This document shows positions 1 through 9,927 of a stretch of 64,000 nucleotides of DNA, in pieces. Under the pieces are notes generated by a model. It was not told the DNA's origin and ran no database searches. It was given only the letters and a program-made list of their open reading frames with translations. The stretch lies in assembly GCA_947579665.1 (NCBI GenBank), contig OX388341.1, forward strand, positions 7,492,752-7,556,751. The letters are read 5' to 3'. The position numbers and the translations under genes are program-made. How positions within the stretch are numbered: the stretch's first letter is position 1; each line of letters opens with the position of its first letter. The stretch is from Sympetrum striolatum (lineage: Eukaryota; Arthropoda; Insecta; Odonata; Libellulidae).

Positions 1-340
1 ATACGCGTATATCTTATTTTTACTTATTTATTATTATTTACACATTTATTTATTCATTTTCAAACCTTTTACTATTTTTATCTATTGATTTTAAGCAATT
101 GCTATCATAAATTTTAAATTCAAAAGACCTGCACGCCGCCGCGTCCGTTTTTATCCATCTTTGACTCTTTATTGTTTGCATTTCAAAATGGATTAAATTA
201 TTTTAGGGTATGACAGATCGAATTGATTCAAACGATCTTTTCCAATTCCAATGTACATTAAGTATATATTTTTAATAATCTGACCGTAATTTAGTTTAAT
301 CCACGCCTTTTACTTTTCACCAATATTGAACGACCTCTTC
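1..340. other. AT-rich DNA without recognisable features
   Basis: This stretch is low-complexity AT-rich sequence. I see no coding exon, repeat boundary or RNA gene in it. Confidence 0.5.
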
Positions 341-360
341 AGGAAAAGTTTTAGTCATGT

Positions 361-558
361 GCTCCCAGATAGTAATGTGGACAGCGCGTTCGCCTTTGGT
401 GAAAGCGGTACCGGGTTCGATTCACGGTGGGAGCCAATATTTAAAAGTACTTTTTCTTCTTAAGTGAGATACAGAAACATTGTAAAAGTTGAATTTGAAG
501 CCAATGAGCTGGTAATTCAATAACGCCCAAACATTAAGGGGGCAAACAGCTGTGCTGT
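361..558 (+). mobile_element. tRNA-derived SINE, first of two tandem copies
   Basis: The first ~75 bases have a tRNA-like layout: acceptor-like ends GCTCCCA and TGGGAGC pair, and an internal GGTTCGATTC matches the pol III B box. A ~120 bp body follows and ends in a run of T. A second copy of head and body starts directly after it, and a third partial copy of the same tRNA head lies near position 41,421. SINEs of this kind are transcribed by pol III and moved by LINE enzymes. The head has lost standard tRNA arms, so it is not a working tRNA gene. Confidence 0.75.
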
Positions 559-565
559 TTTTTTT

Positions 566-757
566 AGTCATGTAGACAGCCCGTTCGCCTTTCGTCAAAG
601 AGGTCCCGAGTTCAGTTCCCGGTGGGAGCCAATGTGCGAAAGTATTTTTTCATTAATTAAGATAAAGATATTGGGAAAGTCGAATTTGAGGCGAAGGGGC
701 TGGAAATTCACTAACGCCCAAAAATTAAGAGGGCATACAGTCTGCTGTTTTTTTTTA
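566..757 (+). mobile_element. tRNA-derived SINE, second tandem copy
   Basis: This copy repeats the body of the SINE just upstream, including the GTGGGAGCCAAT segment and the stretch with CACTAACGCCCAAA before a T run. It lacks the first bases of the tRNA-like head. The B-box region (AGTTCAGTTCC) is more degraded than in the first copy. A further B-box-like GGTTCAAATCC follows the T run near 779-789, possibly the start of a third truncated unit. Confidence 0.7.
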
Positions 758-789
758 TGTGTCTGTAATCGGGAGCCGGTTCAAATCCT

Positions 790-1368
790 TCTTGAACGAT
801 AATCTTTTCTCTCTCTTTTTTATTATTGCTAGATAATTTAAATTTCAAATTATTATTCTTTTATTTTAAAACATCAGCGCTTATTTAAGCAAGGATTTTC
901 TTGTATTTTCTCAGCAATAGGGCAACTTATTCCGGAAAGATTTTAGTGGCAGGCAAGTCATTTATTTTAAAATTATTCGAGGCTTACTTGTGGGAAAAGT
1001 TCTATATGAATCAGGCGCCATAAACATAGTGTCCCTTTGGGGAGCAATATCGACGAGGACGTTATACTAACAAGAACCAAGTAAATTTTTAAGATTGAGA
1101 TCGTCGGATAGATGTACTTCTCTATTCTTATGTTAAAGAGGTCTAAAAGGTTAAAGTACAGCGATTCGGAGCAATTAAAAGTTCTCATTACCCAGAGTAT
1201 GAACTCCGATGTCTCCAAGGAGTCCCCACGGGGATCTCAGGTGATGGTTTCTATCTGCGTAGTCACAATACGCCTGGGCAGTATCGATATGAATAGATTA
1301 CAGCTCTCCATTTATCCTTAAAGACAAACATATCCAAATTAATAATGCATCCAATAACAATATGGGTG
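790..1368. other. no gene seen
   Basis: Two short overlapping open frames on opposite strands (81 and 69 codons) lie here. They have no recognisable domain and I treat them as chance. No repeat boundary was found. Confidence 0.4.
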
Positions 1369-1369
1369 T

Positions 1370-1522
1370 TTACGAGAAGTGAAAAATAGTGACTTGATTG
1401 GGACTCTAACCCGGGTCTCTCACTTTCCGGACGGGTATTCTAACCAAAAAACTTCCGAGCCGCTTACTGGGAACTAACCTAGGTTCGAGTCCCGGCAAAG
1501 TCACTATTTTTCACTTCTTGTA
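1370..1522. repeat. inverted pair of tRNA-type SINE 3' ends
   Basis: A minus-strand copy (about 1370-1460) and a plus-strand end (about 1467-1522) of one SINE family face each other. Both carry the tail TAGTGACTT / AAGTCACTA and a B-box-like motif: GGTTAGAGTCC on minus and GGTTCGAGTCC on plus. The family recurs at 48.2, 51.2 and 51.5 kb. The two arms of roughly 55 bp could pair into a hairpin. Confidence 0.65.
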
Positions 1523-1529
1523 CAACACT

Positions 1530-3440
1530 GTTTAAGTCACACGCTGTGCTCTGCTAAGTAGAACTTCGTTGCCATCTTATGTTGAAAAATAATTAAATAT
1601 TTTCCTTAACAGATGTGAATCTGTATGTATAACAAAACTAATAATTAATATTAATAATATAACTATAATGTCAACTAAATAATTTTCCAAATGAGGAAAT
1701 TCGTTGTTTTGAAAACACATCTGGTTACCTTTATAAGAAGTATCAATCTCGAATCGATTCATAAATTTTACCCTTAAAATTAGAATAAAAGTTTCGTAAA
1801 ACAATTATCCAATACTCAGAGATTCGTTTGTGACAAAAGGTTATGAATGATAAATTAAATGTTGCTCTCAATACCGATTCTTCAAAGTGCAATAAGATTC
1901 CTGGAAAAAGTATCTCTCAATATAAAATTGTAAATCAATTCGGTAATAAATCAACATTATTCAGATGAGAGAGATATTGAACTTAACATTCATTCCGTAG
2001 ACTTGAATAAACCTGAAAACTATTGCGAAACGATAAAAACTCAAACTTCTGAACGTTGATATACGAATGGTGTCCCAATTTCTGAATTGTGACGGAAAAA
2101 ATCAGCGGAGTAATAATTCCATAAACATTTCTAATAAAATATCCAATATATTATCTGGTTTACTAATATTATCAGTAAATGAATTTAATTTTATAACCGT
2201 CATCTTTTCCATGGAAACTCACTACTTAATTTATAAACACTAATACCACCGGAAAGTTTCCACTCAATTTGAAATCCCGAAATCCGTTAAGATAACCGAA
2301 AATGATGTCTCGTGAGACAACGCATGAGTATTTAAAAAGATAGGGAAAGTAAGGCTGGTTCTTAAGTAGTATTTTAAAGCAAAAAGATCACTGATTTTAA
2401 AAGTAACTTATTCTAAATTCCTAACCATCCGTTCAAACATGATCAACGGCTGAATTACTTCGAAAATTTATTCTAAAAGTCGGCAAATGAAAGTTTGAAA
2501 ATGATTCATAAAATGTAAATGTTTTTAAATAGAGATGTTTCGAAAGCAAGAGTAGTTCTGATAAAGAAGGTCAAGGCGAAGGCAAAATGCTTTCGCGGAT
2601 GGGTAGAACGAAAGTGTTCTCTCGTTACCTTCAAAACAAACAGCTGTCCCGTGACCTCCAGTTTCCCACAGAATTCCTGTTATTTAAATCGTTAGGTTGA
2701 GTTGTAGAATTTGCTACATAATAAAAATAACGAGGCACTTGCGATGGAAATAAATTAAGTAAATACATACGTATTAATGAAGAAGTTCTCTTACAAGTGA
2801 TATAATGAACAATCACTCGAATAAAGCATTGATGTGGCGTATTGCAACATGAATTGCAGATGTCCGTTACCGTTGGTGACTTTTCGTATTCAACTAGAAA
2901 GGTTTTTAAACCGATCTTAATTTATTAACAGCCGCGTTCTAAATTTTATTTCGTTATGAGAGTATTATGTACAAATATTTCGGCGAAACTGATGCTCACA
3001 GGAGAACAAAATTGGAACAGATTCGAAGTTAAAAAGATATTTACGACTCCAACGACGAATTTTAAGTGCATAGATAGATAATTTATAGCTCACACTCTGG
3101 ATGTGGCTTTGCAATCGCCTAGTTTCCAGTTACAAGCAATATCTTTTGACAAATAGGCTTTGTCGGTTAAACCAATAACATTTGCCGACTATACGTCTGA
3201 TTTTCGTCGACATAATGGCCCACATATCTTTGCTATAACCAGTTCAATCTACCCTTTTCGTGTAGATCTATTCTAATATGAAAATAAAAGAAAAAACTTT
3301 GACTGACAGGTTTTTAAGTCCAAATCTTAGAATCTGGAACGTCGACTACCGATATGACCCATCAACGACACTTGAATCCCTTATTATTTCACGGTACAGC
3401 AATTATATCAAAGCCTTTATAAAAAAGAGGACAAAATCTA
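1530..3440. other. no gene seen
   Basis: AT-rich sequence with only short open frames lacking known motifs. If the exon at 3464-3526 belongs to a minus-strand gene, this stretch would be its intron or downstream DNA. Confidence 0.4.
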
Positions 3441-3463
3441 ATTAGGTATCTTTGGTAACTTAC

Positions 3464-3526
3464 CATTCGTTGAAAATCCTGGGTGAAGTTGGCGATGGAT
3501 GTTAAAAACTTAATGCAGGCCTCTTC
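3464..3526 (-). CDS. candidate internal exon, unknown protein
   Basis: On the minus strand a 63-base segment is bounded by a good acceptor (T-rich tract ending TTTTAG) and a perfect donor (GTAAGT). It is exactly 21 codons and reads EEACIKFLTSIANFTQDFQRM in phase 0. An inverted copy near 8031-8066 keeps the reading frame (TSIVVTQDFQLM) despite a three-base deletion and ends at an identical donor. Frame conservation between the copies supports coding sequence. I do not recognise the family. An upstream minus-strand frame at about 3590-3690 (SAAKQICEKTVGDLNL and onward) may be the preceding exon, joined across an ~80 base intron. Downstream exons would lie below 3440, where I could not identify any. 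Confidence 0.45.
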
Positions 3527-3689
3527 CTAAAAATAAAAGCAATCTCGAATATTAATTATAGCCAAAATATTACGCGACAATAAAAAAATCGGTACTCTGA
3601 AAAACATTCACGAACTTGGATTGCGTTGGCAAATTCAAATCTCCAACGGTCTTTTCACAAATCTGTTTGGCAGCACTTCCTCACCGGAA

Positions 3690-3880
3690 GAAATCTCGAC
3701 AGGAACTGACAAAAAAAGTATCTGCGCAACCGATGATCGAAATTGCCGTCACCTGATTGGTCAAAATTTAACCGTCTATCAATCTGGCCCCGCCCACCAA
3801 CCGCCATGGAAATTTTCCATGACTGTTACCATTGCAAACGATTATATTTTGACGAATTTCAAAAAGTATAATTTTTTATA
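3690..3880 (-). promoter_or_regulatory. GC-box/CCAAT-box promoter, minus-strand copy
   Basis: On the minus strand a GGTGGGCGGGGCC GC box (3786-3798) is followed by AGACGGTTAAATTT and a CCAAT box within GACCAATCAGG (ATTGG at 3756-3760 on plus). The same elements in the same order and spacing occur in inverted orientation at 7850-7910. Retention of these boxes while flanks have diverged suggests a functional promoter of a housekeeping type. It would drive the minus-strand exon at 3464-3526. No TATA box is evident. Confidence 0.5.
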
Positions 3881-3899
3881 AATGTTTTAAATTTTTTTG

Positions 3900-5710
3900 C
3901 AAAAAAAATACTTAATTCGAAGATTGCCCATATATTTCGCGAACTCGAAGAAGCGGTAGAGCGAGATCTTTAAAGATTGGATAATAAATATATAATTAAA
4001 AAAGACCTAAAGCATCTACATTATTGCAAAGATGTATGTTTAATATATTAATAGTTTTGACATATATATAATGATTTACAATATCACATATGAAATACGT
4101 CATCGTAAGACAAAAGAAGTGATATCGGCCAATTGTAGACCAATAAAGACATCCAGCATAGAAGAGAAGCAGCTAAGATTTCGCGAGATTAGTGAGCTTC
4201 ACTTTCTCCCTTAAAATTTCCTACTTAATATAAAAGGACTCTGAATAAATAACCCTTCCACCATACACTCAGCCCAACTGCGAAGAATTTCCGGTTACTA
4301 AACATTAGAAGGGTCGCATTTGAAGCTCATCGAAGGAGTATCTCATCTGAAGTCTTTCATGTTGAAGACTTTTCAATATCGTAACCTATTAGTTTTCACT
4401 CTGCACCTCGTTGGAGTTAGATTGATAGGGAAATATCCTACGCAATAAACTTTCCAAAAACATATTGAAATTGCCGAGACCTCCAAAATTAAACGACTAT
4501 TAGGAATCTTTTTGGAAGTAATACACATCACTTCTGAAAGTTATCAAGTACATGCAAAAACTTAAGTAATTGAGTTAGGTGAATGTGTCTGCTATTGTTC
4601 AAATGGAAAGGATTCAGTTAGACGAAAAGATATACATTTTCTAAAAAAAGCTTATGCTTTACTATCAACATCCCCTCATTATGATACCTTTTCTCTTGCT
4701 CATCAACTACGCATGCTACGATTCCTTCCGAAGAAGTTTCGTAATGATTCAAAATGATTGAAACGAGCAAAAGATATCCTAAAGAACCTCCAGCTCTACT
4801 CAATGACATTACTCACAGGATAAAGGGCTAACAAATTCATCGGAGCAACAAAATTAGATAAATAGAGTAGAACAGTTAGCATCGTTAGATTTCTTCATCG
4901 AAATTCAAATTTCACTAAGGATGAACTTTACCACGGCTCACCACCTTGATCAAGGGTTCGTAATTAATTTCACAATGAAACATCTTGCCAATGTTAGTAC
5001 TATCAATCAAGTTATGCTTATCAATACTGAATATTCTAGAATATGAATGTAATTGCACTGTGAATTCTGATATCAGAGAGCCAAGTAGAACCACTCTTTG
5101 CTTACCCACGAGGTGAAATTTTATATTCACATACATCTAGATTCAAATCAATGCACCATGTCATTGTACTTACAGTAGAATCTTGCATTTTTCTATTGTA
5201 ACTTGATCGAAGGATTCCAAATTCCTGTGAACTGCAGCACGAAATCAATGAATCATCAGAAGTATCTCCTTGGGATTTTTTCGATCACAGATTTAGAACA
5301 ATACACTTTTCGATACTTAATTTACGATATTGTTTTGAGTCGAGTCGAGGCCTTCAACTGTCGAAAAACGTTCTTCATGCATGTTTTCCATATGTATACT
5401 CTAACGAAGCACATGTAACATACAGAAATCTAGTGGAAAAGGGCTTCTTTCAAACAAATCAACTTCACAAAGATGCGCAATTTGGAGGCACTTCGATGAT
5501 TTTTCCGAACGTAGATCAGACCATCAATGTATAGGAATTTGAAGTTACGTCAGTCAGACGTGGAAAGAAAGAACATCGAGTTCCGATCGTTCTGGAATTT
5601 TCGGAAAGCAACCTAAAGCGTCGTCATTTCGTACAAGTGACAAGCGAGTTTAATGGATGCCATAAGGTTAGTTTGTGGTGTAAATTGTGCTCCTGTGAAG
5701 TCTTCTAGAA
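3900..5710. other. spacer between divergent promoter copies, no gene seen
   Basis: This AT-rich spacer holds several open frames of 60-75 codons on both strands. None has a recognisable motif, and I found no repeat family here. Confidence 0.4.
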
Positions 5711-5715
5711 AAATT

Positions 5716-5834
5716 GGAAAACGTTTACTAAACCACACTGTATTATAAAGATCGACCATGGTTTCATAGCGTGCCTCCAAGATCAGCTGACACATAATAT
5801 AATGTAATACCGATTGGTTTAGTAAACGTTTTCC
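5716..5834. repeat. 119 bp foldback (MITE-like) element
   Basis: A perfect 19 bp inverted repeat (GGAAAACGTTTACTAAACC and its complement) encloses an 81 bp loop. The size and structure suit a small MITE or other foldback repeat. No convincing target duplication is visible, so the true ends are uncertain. Confidence 0.5.
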
Positions 5835-5839
5835 TATGG

Positions 5840-7780
5840 AGCGACGTGTTTAATTCACGATTGATAAAAGTGTATGTGCTGCAAAGTTTGAGACAGAATC
5901 AATTGGGAAAAGAGAAGTAGGGAGAATGGTCAAGAAGAACTGTTCAGATTAAGTCGTGGAGTACGTAAGATATCAGCGAAATCCCAATTATATTTATAGC
6001 TATTTCCTACCTGAAAACGTTTCAAAAGAAAGGTTTACCTCTCTTAATAATCGGCAATTCTTACTTAGCTTTCCAAATCACGAGGTCACCTTAATGGTCA
6101 CGAGGTAATGACGATGTCACCTTCGAAAACGATTCGTTTGACTGTCTTTTATTTTCAGAAGAATCGCGAGTAACGAAGCGAAGTACGGTGAGTGCAAGAA
6201 TTGACTCTGTTTCTACGCATGCATGACTTCCATGTGGTTATGCCGACTAAAACGTATAATTTATTACGTTTCGTAGTGAATATATTTAAATATTACGTTT
6301 GTTTGTGAGTGGTGTGGTAGCTATAACAACGAGGAAGTGGAATTGAGAGTGGTGCAGGAAGATCGAACCTGGTTCCTTGGATTGTGCTTCTTGTGCAACT
6401 GAATGACATGTCGTACAGCTTCTATGGTTTGGAATATGGTGCTTATAAGTGTTCATATTCGTGGAATACGTTTGATAACTGTGCTTCAGATAGCGTACTT
6501 TCTGAATTTATTCACTGTGAGCGCATAACTGAGTGCTACGTAAAAACGTATCTGTGGAATCATCAAATTGTAGCATACATTTCGTGTAAAACCCGCCATT
6601 TTTGTCGATACGAAAACACTACGAAAATACTGTGAAAGTACTTGATACCAGTGCTCCGACAAACATCTTGTTATATTTTATCTTATTGCTGTACATATTG
6701 CTTTGAATTTCGATCGTGGTGTTTAAAGACGTTAAGTTGTTGATTCCCAAGTGTTTGATGTTAATTTGGCCATTTCTTATCGTTCAATGATTACCTTATT
6801 TAACTCGTTGTTAGAAAGTTGCATACTAGGACAGCTTCTTGGCTGGTTTATCTAGTATTGTTAACAATTAACGAAGACAAGTCAAATAATGACGATCTAA
6901 CTGTCGATCAGTGACATCCTTGAATAATAGTGGACACTATTTTAAATCAGCGATAAAACAATCATCAACGAGACTAGCACTAAATTTTAATGGATTTCAT
7001 ATTGCAGAACTAAGAGCTCGGAATCCTTCCATCAAACTACAATTACCATCGACGCAAGATGGAGGTCATGTAAGTATGATGAGAGTAGTGTTTGCATTCA
7101 TTTGAATGGCTGTGAATTAACTTCATAGATTAGCAATGAGATGGTCATACAGGCTGATTTACCTCTCATAGAGCAAGTTTCTTTCTATTCTAGAATATTT
7201 TGTGTTGCATTGAGTGGTCAATAGTGCATTCCTGGTTCGTAAACTATTATATTATATTATAATTCGTTAACATCAACGTTTAATGTATCATTCAATCAAC
7301 TTATATATCTCGTTTTAGTAATTCTGCTTCATAAAAGGTATATTTCGTTGACATCGTAGAAAACGGGTTCGATTAGCGAGAGCATTGGTATCTTAAAGAG
7401 GAATTTCTAAGAGTAAAATATAAGATTTTTCCGCTTTATTCGTAAACATGTACGTAATTTCTTGAAACCCTGCACTTATTTTGATCAAAACGTATTCTTG
7501 CAATGAAATCTTGTTAATAGTTATTTGTAAGTTAATTACATCGATATTATTGCTGCATTTTTCTCTTTTGGGATGAATGGTTATGAAATTAATTTGTAAA
7601 TCGTAATTTCATTTTCAAAATTAAGAACATAAAATCTTAAATATCCTGACCCATATAGAGATGATATTTAAGAACATAAAATATTTATATTATGCAAACT
7701 TTGATATTTTTCGATCCAACACTTCGACGGTATCGCAAAATTTAAACAAAATAATTAAAATCTACGAAAAGAATTAATTA
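5840..7780. other. no clear gene; one possible micro-exon
   Basis: Near 6150-6190 a T-rich tract ending TTTTCAG is followed 29 bases later by GGTGAGTGC. This acceptor/donor pair would define a micro-exon on the plus strand, but no reading frame can be assigned. The rest is AT-rich, with short open frames of no known family. Confidence 0.25.
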
Positions 7781-7839
7781 TTTTTTTTTAATTATAATTT
7801 AATAAATTCGTGAAATTGTAATTGTCATCATTAGCAGTG

Positions 7840-7985
7840 GAAAATTTTCATGACGGTTGGTGGGCGGGGCCAAGTAGAAAGACGGTTAAATTTGGACCAA
7901 TCAGGTGACAGCACTATTGCTCATCGGTTGCGCGGACGGTTTTTTCGTAAGTTGCTGCCTGAATTTCTGCGAGCGAGGTCGTGGT
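7840..7985 (+). promoter_or_regulatory. GC-box/CCAAT-box promoter, plus-strand copy
   Basis: The GC box GTGGGCGGGGCC ends at 7871 and the CCAAT box is at 7897-7901 within GGACCAATCAGGTGAC. Similarity to the minus-strand copy at 3690-3880 runs through both boxes, through CATCGGTTGCGC downstream, and into the exon at 8031-8066. The two copies point away from each other about 4 kb apart. Confidence 0.5.
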
Positions 7986-8030
7986 GACAACCTGTGTTTG
8001 AGAAACAGTTGAAATTCGTTGCCATGTTCA

Positions 8031-8066
8031 ACGTCCATCGTTGTCACCCAGGATTTCCAGCTAATG
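8031..8066 (+). CDS. candidate exon end, paralogue of the 3464-3526 exon
   Basis: The sequence reads TSIVVTQDFQLM and then hits GGTAAGTC, a strong splice donor at 8067. It matches the inverted copy TSIANFTQDFQRM with an in-frame three-base loss. Unlike that copy, no acceptor or ~80 base intron is visible just upstream; homology seems to run directly into the transcribed leader. The upstream limit of the exon is therefore unknown. An alternative ATG in another frame at 8022 gives a 15-residue peptide up to the donor. This copy could be an active paralogue, an alternative first exon or a decaying duplicate. Confidence 0.35.
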
Positions 8067-8072
8067 GTAAGT

Positions 8073-8598
8073 CTCATTAAATACTTTATTTGGTATTTTC
8101 TGAGAAAATTTTGCTAAAGTTTATTGGTAAATTAAATAATTTAAGTTTCTTCCTTGTTTAATATCAGTGTACGACGTATCATTTGAAAAATATTGTGTCT
8201 GATTTTAATATAGGGTAAATTAATGAGATGACCTTATTCTGTTTCTTAAGCACTGGAACTGATTAATACGATTTTTGAAGTACAATTTTTGGTTTAAAAG
8301 CTAGGTAAGCATGGTCGTTCGCGAATTAAGTAATCATGTTTGCGTGTAAATAGGAATCCAAGACAGTTCTCCTGAGATTTTATGACAGTTTGAAAGTAGG
8401 AAAAGAATGTCGCCGGGGAGTGAAACCGGTTCTCGCCTATTCTTCTCGAGAATCCCGAATTCCCTTCAATTCCCGAATGTAAAAGCCTTTTCTTTTTATT
8501 TTTATGGTTCGATAAGTGCAAATATGTCTTCGCGCGGGAATGATCTTGCTTCCATGATTACGAATTTAAGTTTATTTTTGGTTCAAGATTGTAATTAA
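8073..8598. other. no gene seen
   Basis: Short overlapping open frames occur on both strands without recognisable domains. If the plus-strand exon at 8066 is real, this is the beginning of its intron. Confidence 0.35.
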
Positions 8599-8599
8599 T

Positions 8600-9165
8600 C
8601 GTCTTAGGCGTTTTTAAAAATTCCGGAAACTCTGTTTCATCCAGGTTGTATATATCTCGAGGGGAATATTTAGACACAATGTCATCGTTTACTTCATGCC
8701 ACTGCTCAACGTCTTTTGTATTGACTCTACCTTCTTTTCCACAGATTTTTATTGAAGTAATTCCGTATCTTTTGTTGAATCTATCAAGCCACCTTTTTGA
8801 GGCTTTAAAGTTGTCTCACTTCAGTTTAAGAGCCAAATCCTGAGCCTTCTTCAGAATTGGTCCACTTATAGGCAATTTTCACGAACGACACTTCAAAAAA
8901 AATATATACAGCTGCCTATCAAGTTGATCAAATTGCGACGATGAGACGTACTTTGTATTTAATGATGTTTTTGTGTAACTCAACATTTCTCACTTGAATT
9001 GACGATTGCTGCCAATAATATAGATAAAGAATTACTTCCGAGCAATTTCTGTTTTTGTCTGCCCGCGATCATGTACTTCCTTGATAATTGACATTTTGGT
9101 GACCAAACTCAGGGACTTCCTCATTTTCTTGGTCAGCTATGTTTTATCCATTATTTTACTAATAG
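8600..9165 (-). pseudogene. decayed Tigger/pogo transposase, N-terminal part
   Basis: Minus-strand frames read, from 9165 downward: an N-terminal helix-turn-helix (RKSLSLVTKMSIIKEV, then KTEIARK), a CENP-B-like second DNA-binding domain (LPISGPILKKAQDLALKL, KRWLDRFNKRYGI) and then the first catalytic aspartate context YNLDETEF. These motifs occur in the order known for Tigger transposases of the Tc1/mariner superfamily. Stops and frameshifts interrupt the frame, for example a TGA after LALKLK. The rest of the DDE domain is missing to the left. A terminal repeat of the same type lies at 9785-9925. Confidence 0.7.
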
Positions 9166-9169
9166 GCAC

Positions 9170-9780
9170 ACGGGATATCAAAACAAAGGCCACCTCGCGC
9201 AGAGAGTGATTCTGACTGTACGCGCGGGAATTTTCCTCGCTTGGAGACCAACATTTTTCAGGGTGTCCACCATCCAACAATCATTTTTCAATCTTTTATT
9301 AACCAGTTAAAAGCCAAAATCCCTGCAGCAGCCTCAGGCATTTTCAGTTGTCGCACTCCAATTTAGCAGCCAAGACCTGAGCCCAAAATTCTCCAAGTCG
9401 AAAACAAATTCTTATCATGCTCTATTCTCTAAATCACTCGTTCAAATAGAAACCATATACTTACTACTGGAAATTGCTAGTCTATACGATCCCACGTGGC
9501 AGATTCGCGATATTACAAAAAAGCTTGATAAAGAAAAAAAAGAACACGGCTACGTCTTATAAGCTATCATTTTTCGCGAAAACTGTAATCAAAATGTTTG
9601 TATCCCACGAAATTTTCACATTTTCCCTTCTAAATACATGGAATGACGGTCCTCCCATCATAGAAGATCTGGATTCAGCTACTCCTGTTTACGGCGATCG
9701 TCATCCCATTGTATTGAGCTCAGTGCGACTAAATTATTTCAAATACTTAGTAAAACTGGGGTTCATTTACTCCTAGGGAC
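9170..9780 (-). repeat. second, more degraded Tigger-like fragment
   Basis: Around 9325-9395 the sequence repeats the CENP-B-like domain region of the neighbouring copy: GCCTCAGGCATTTTCAG and the AGACCTGAGCC segment correspond to 8796-8846. This implies a duplicated or second inserted copy on the same strand. The rest of the interval has no recognisable coding content. Confidence 0.4.
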
Positions 9781-9784
9781 CGGC

Positions 9785-9925
9785 TTCTAACTTCGTAAAA
9801 CATGAAATCGAGGTTTTACGTAAAACCGAGGTCATTTTACATATACAAAGATCGGGACCGGTGGAATGGTTCGTAAAACTGTGTCACCTCGTAAAATCGA
9901 GGTACGTAAAAACGGGGTTCTACTG
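9785..9925 (-). mobile_element. Tigger-type terminal inverted repeat (outer end at 9925)
   Basis: Reading inward on the minus strand from 9925, the end begins CAGTAGAACCCCGTTTTTAC and continues with repeated ACCTCGATTTTACG motifs. It is flanked by TA at 9926-9927. The CAGTRGAACC start and TA target fit Tigger/pogo elements. It is probably the 5' end of the decayed transposase at 8600-9165. Confidence 0.6.
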
Positions 9926-9927
9926 TA

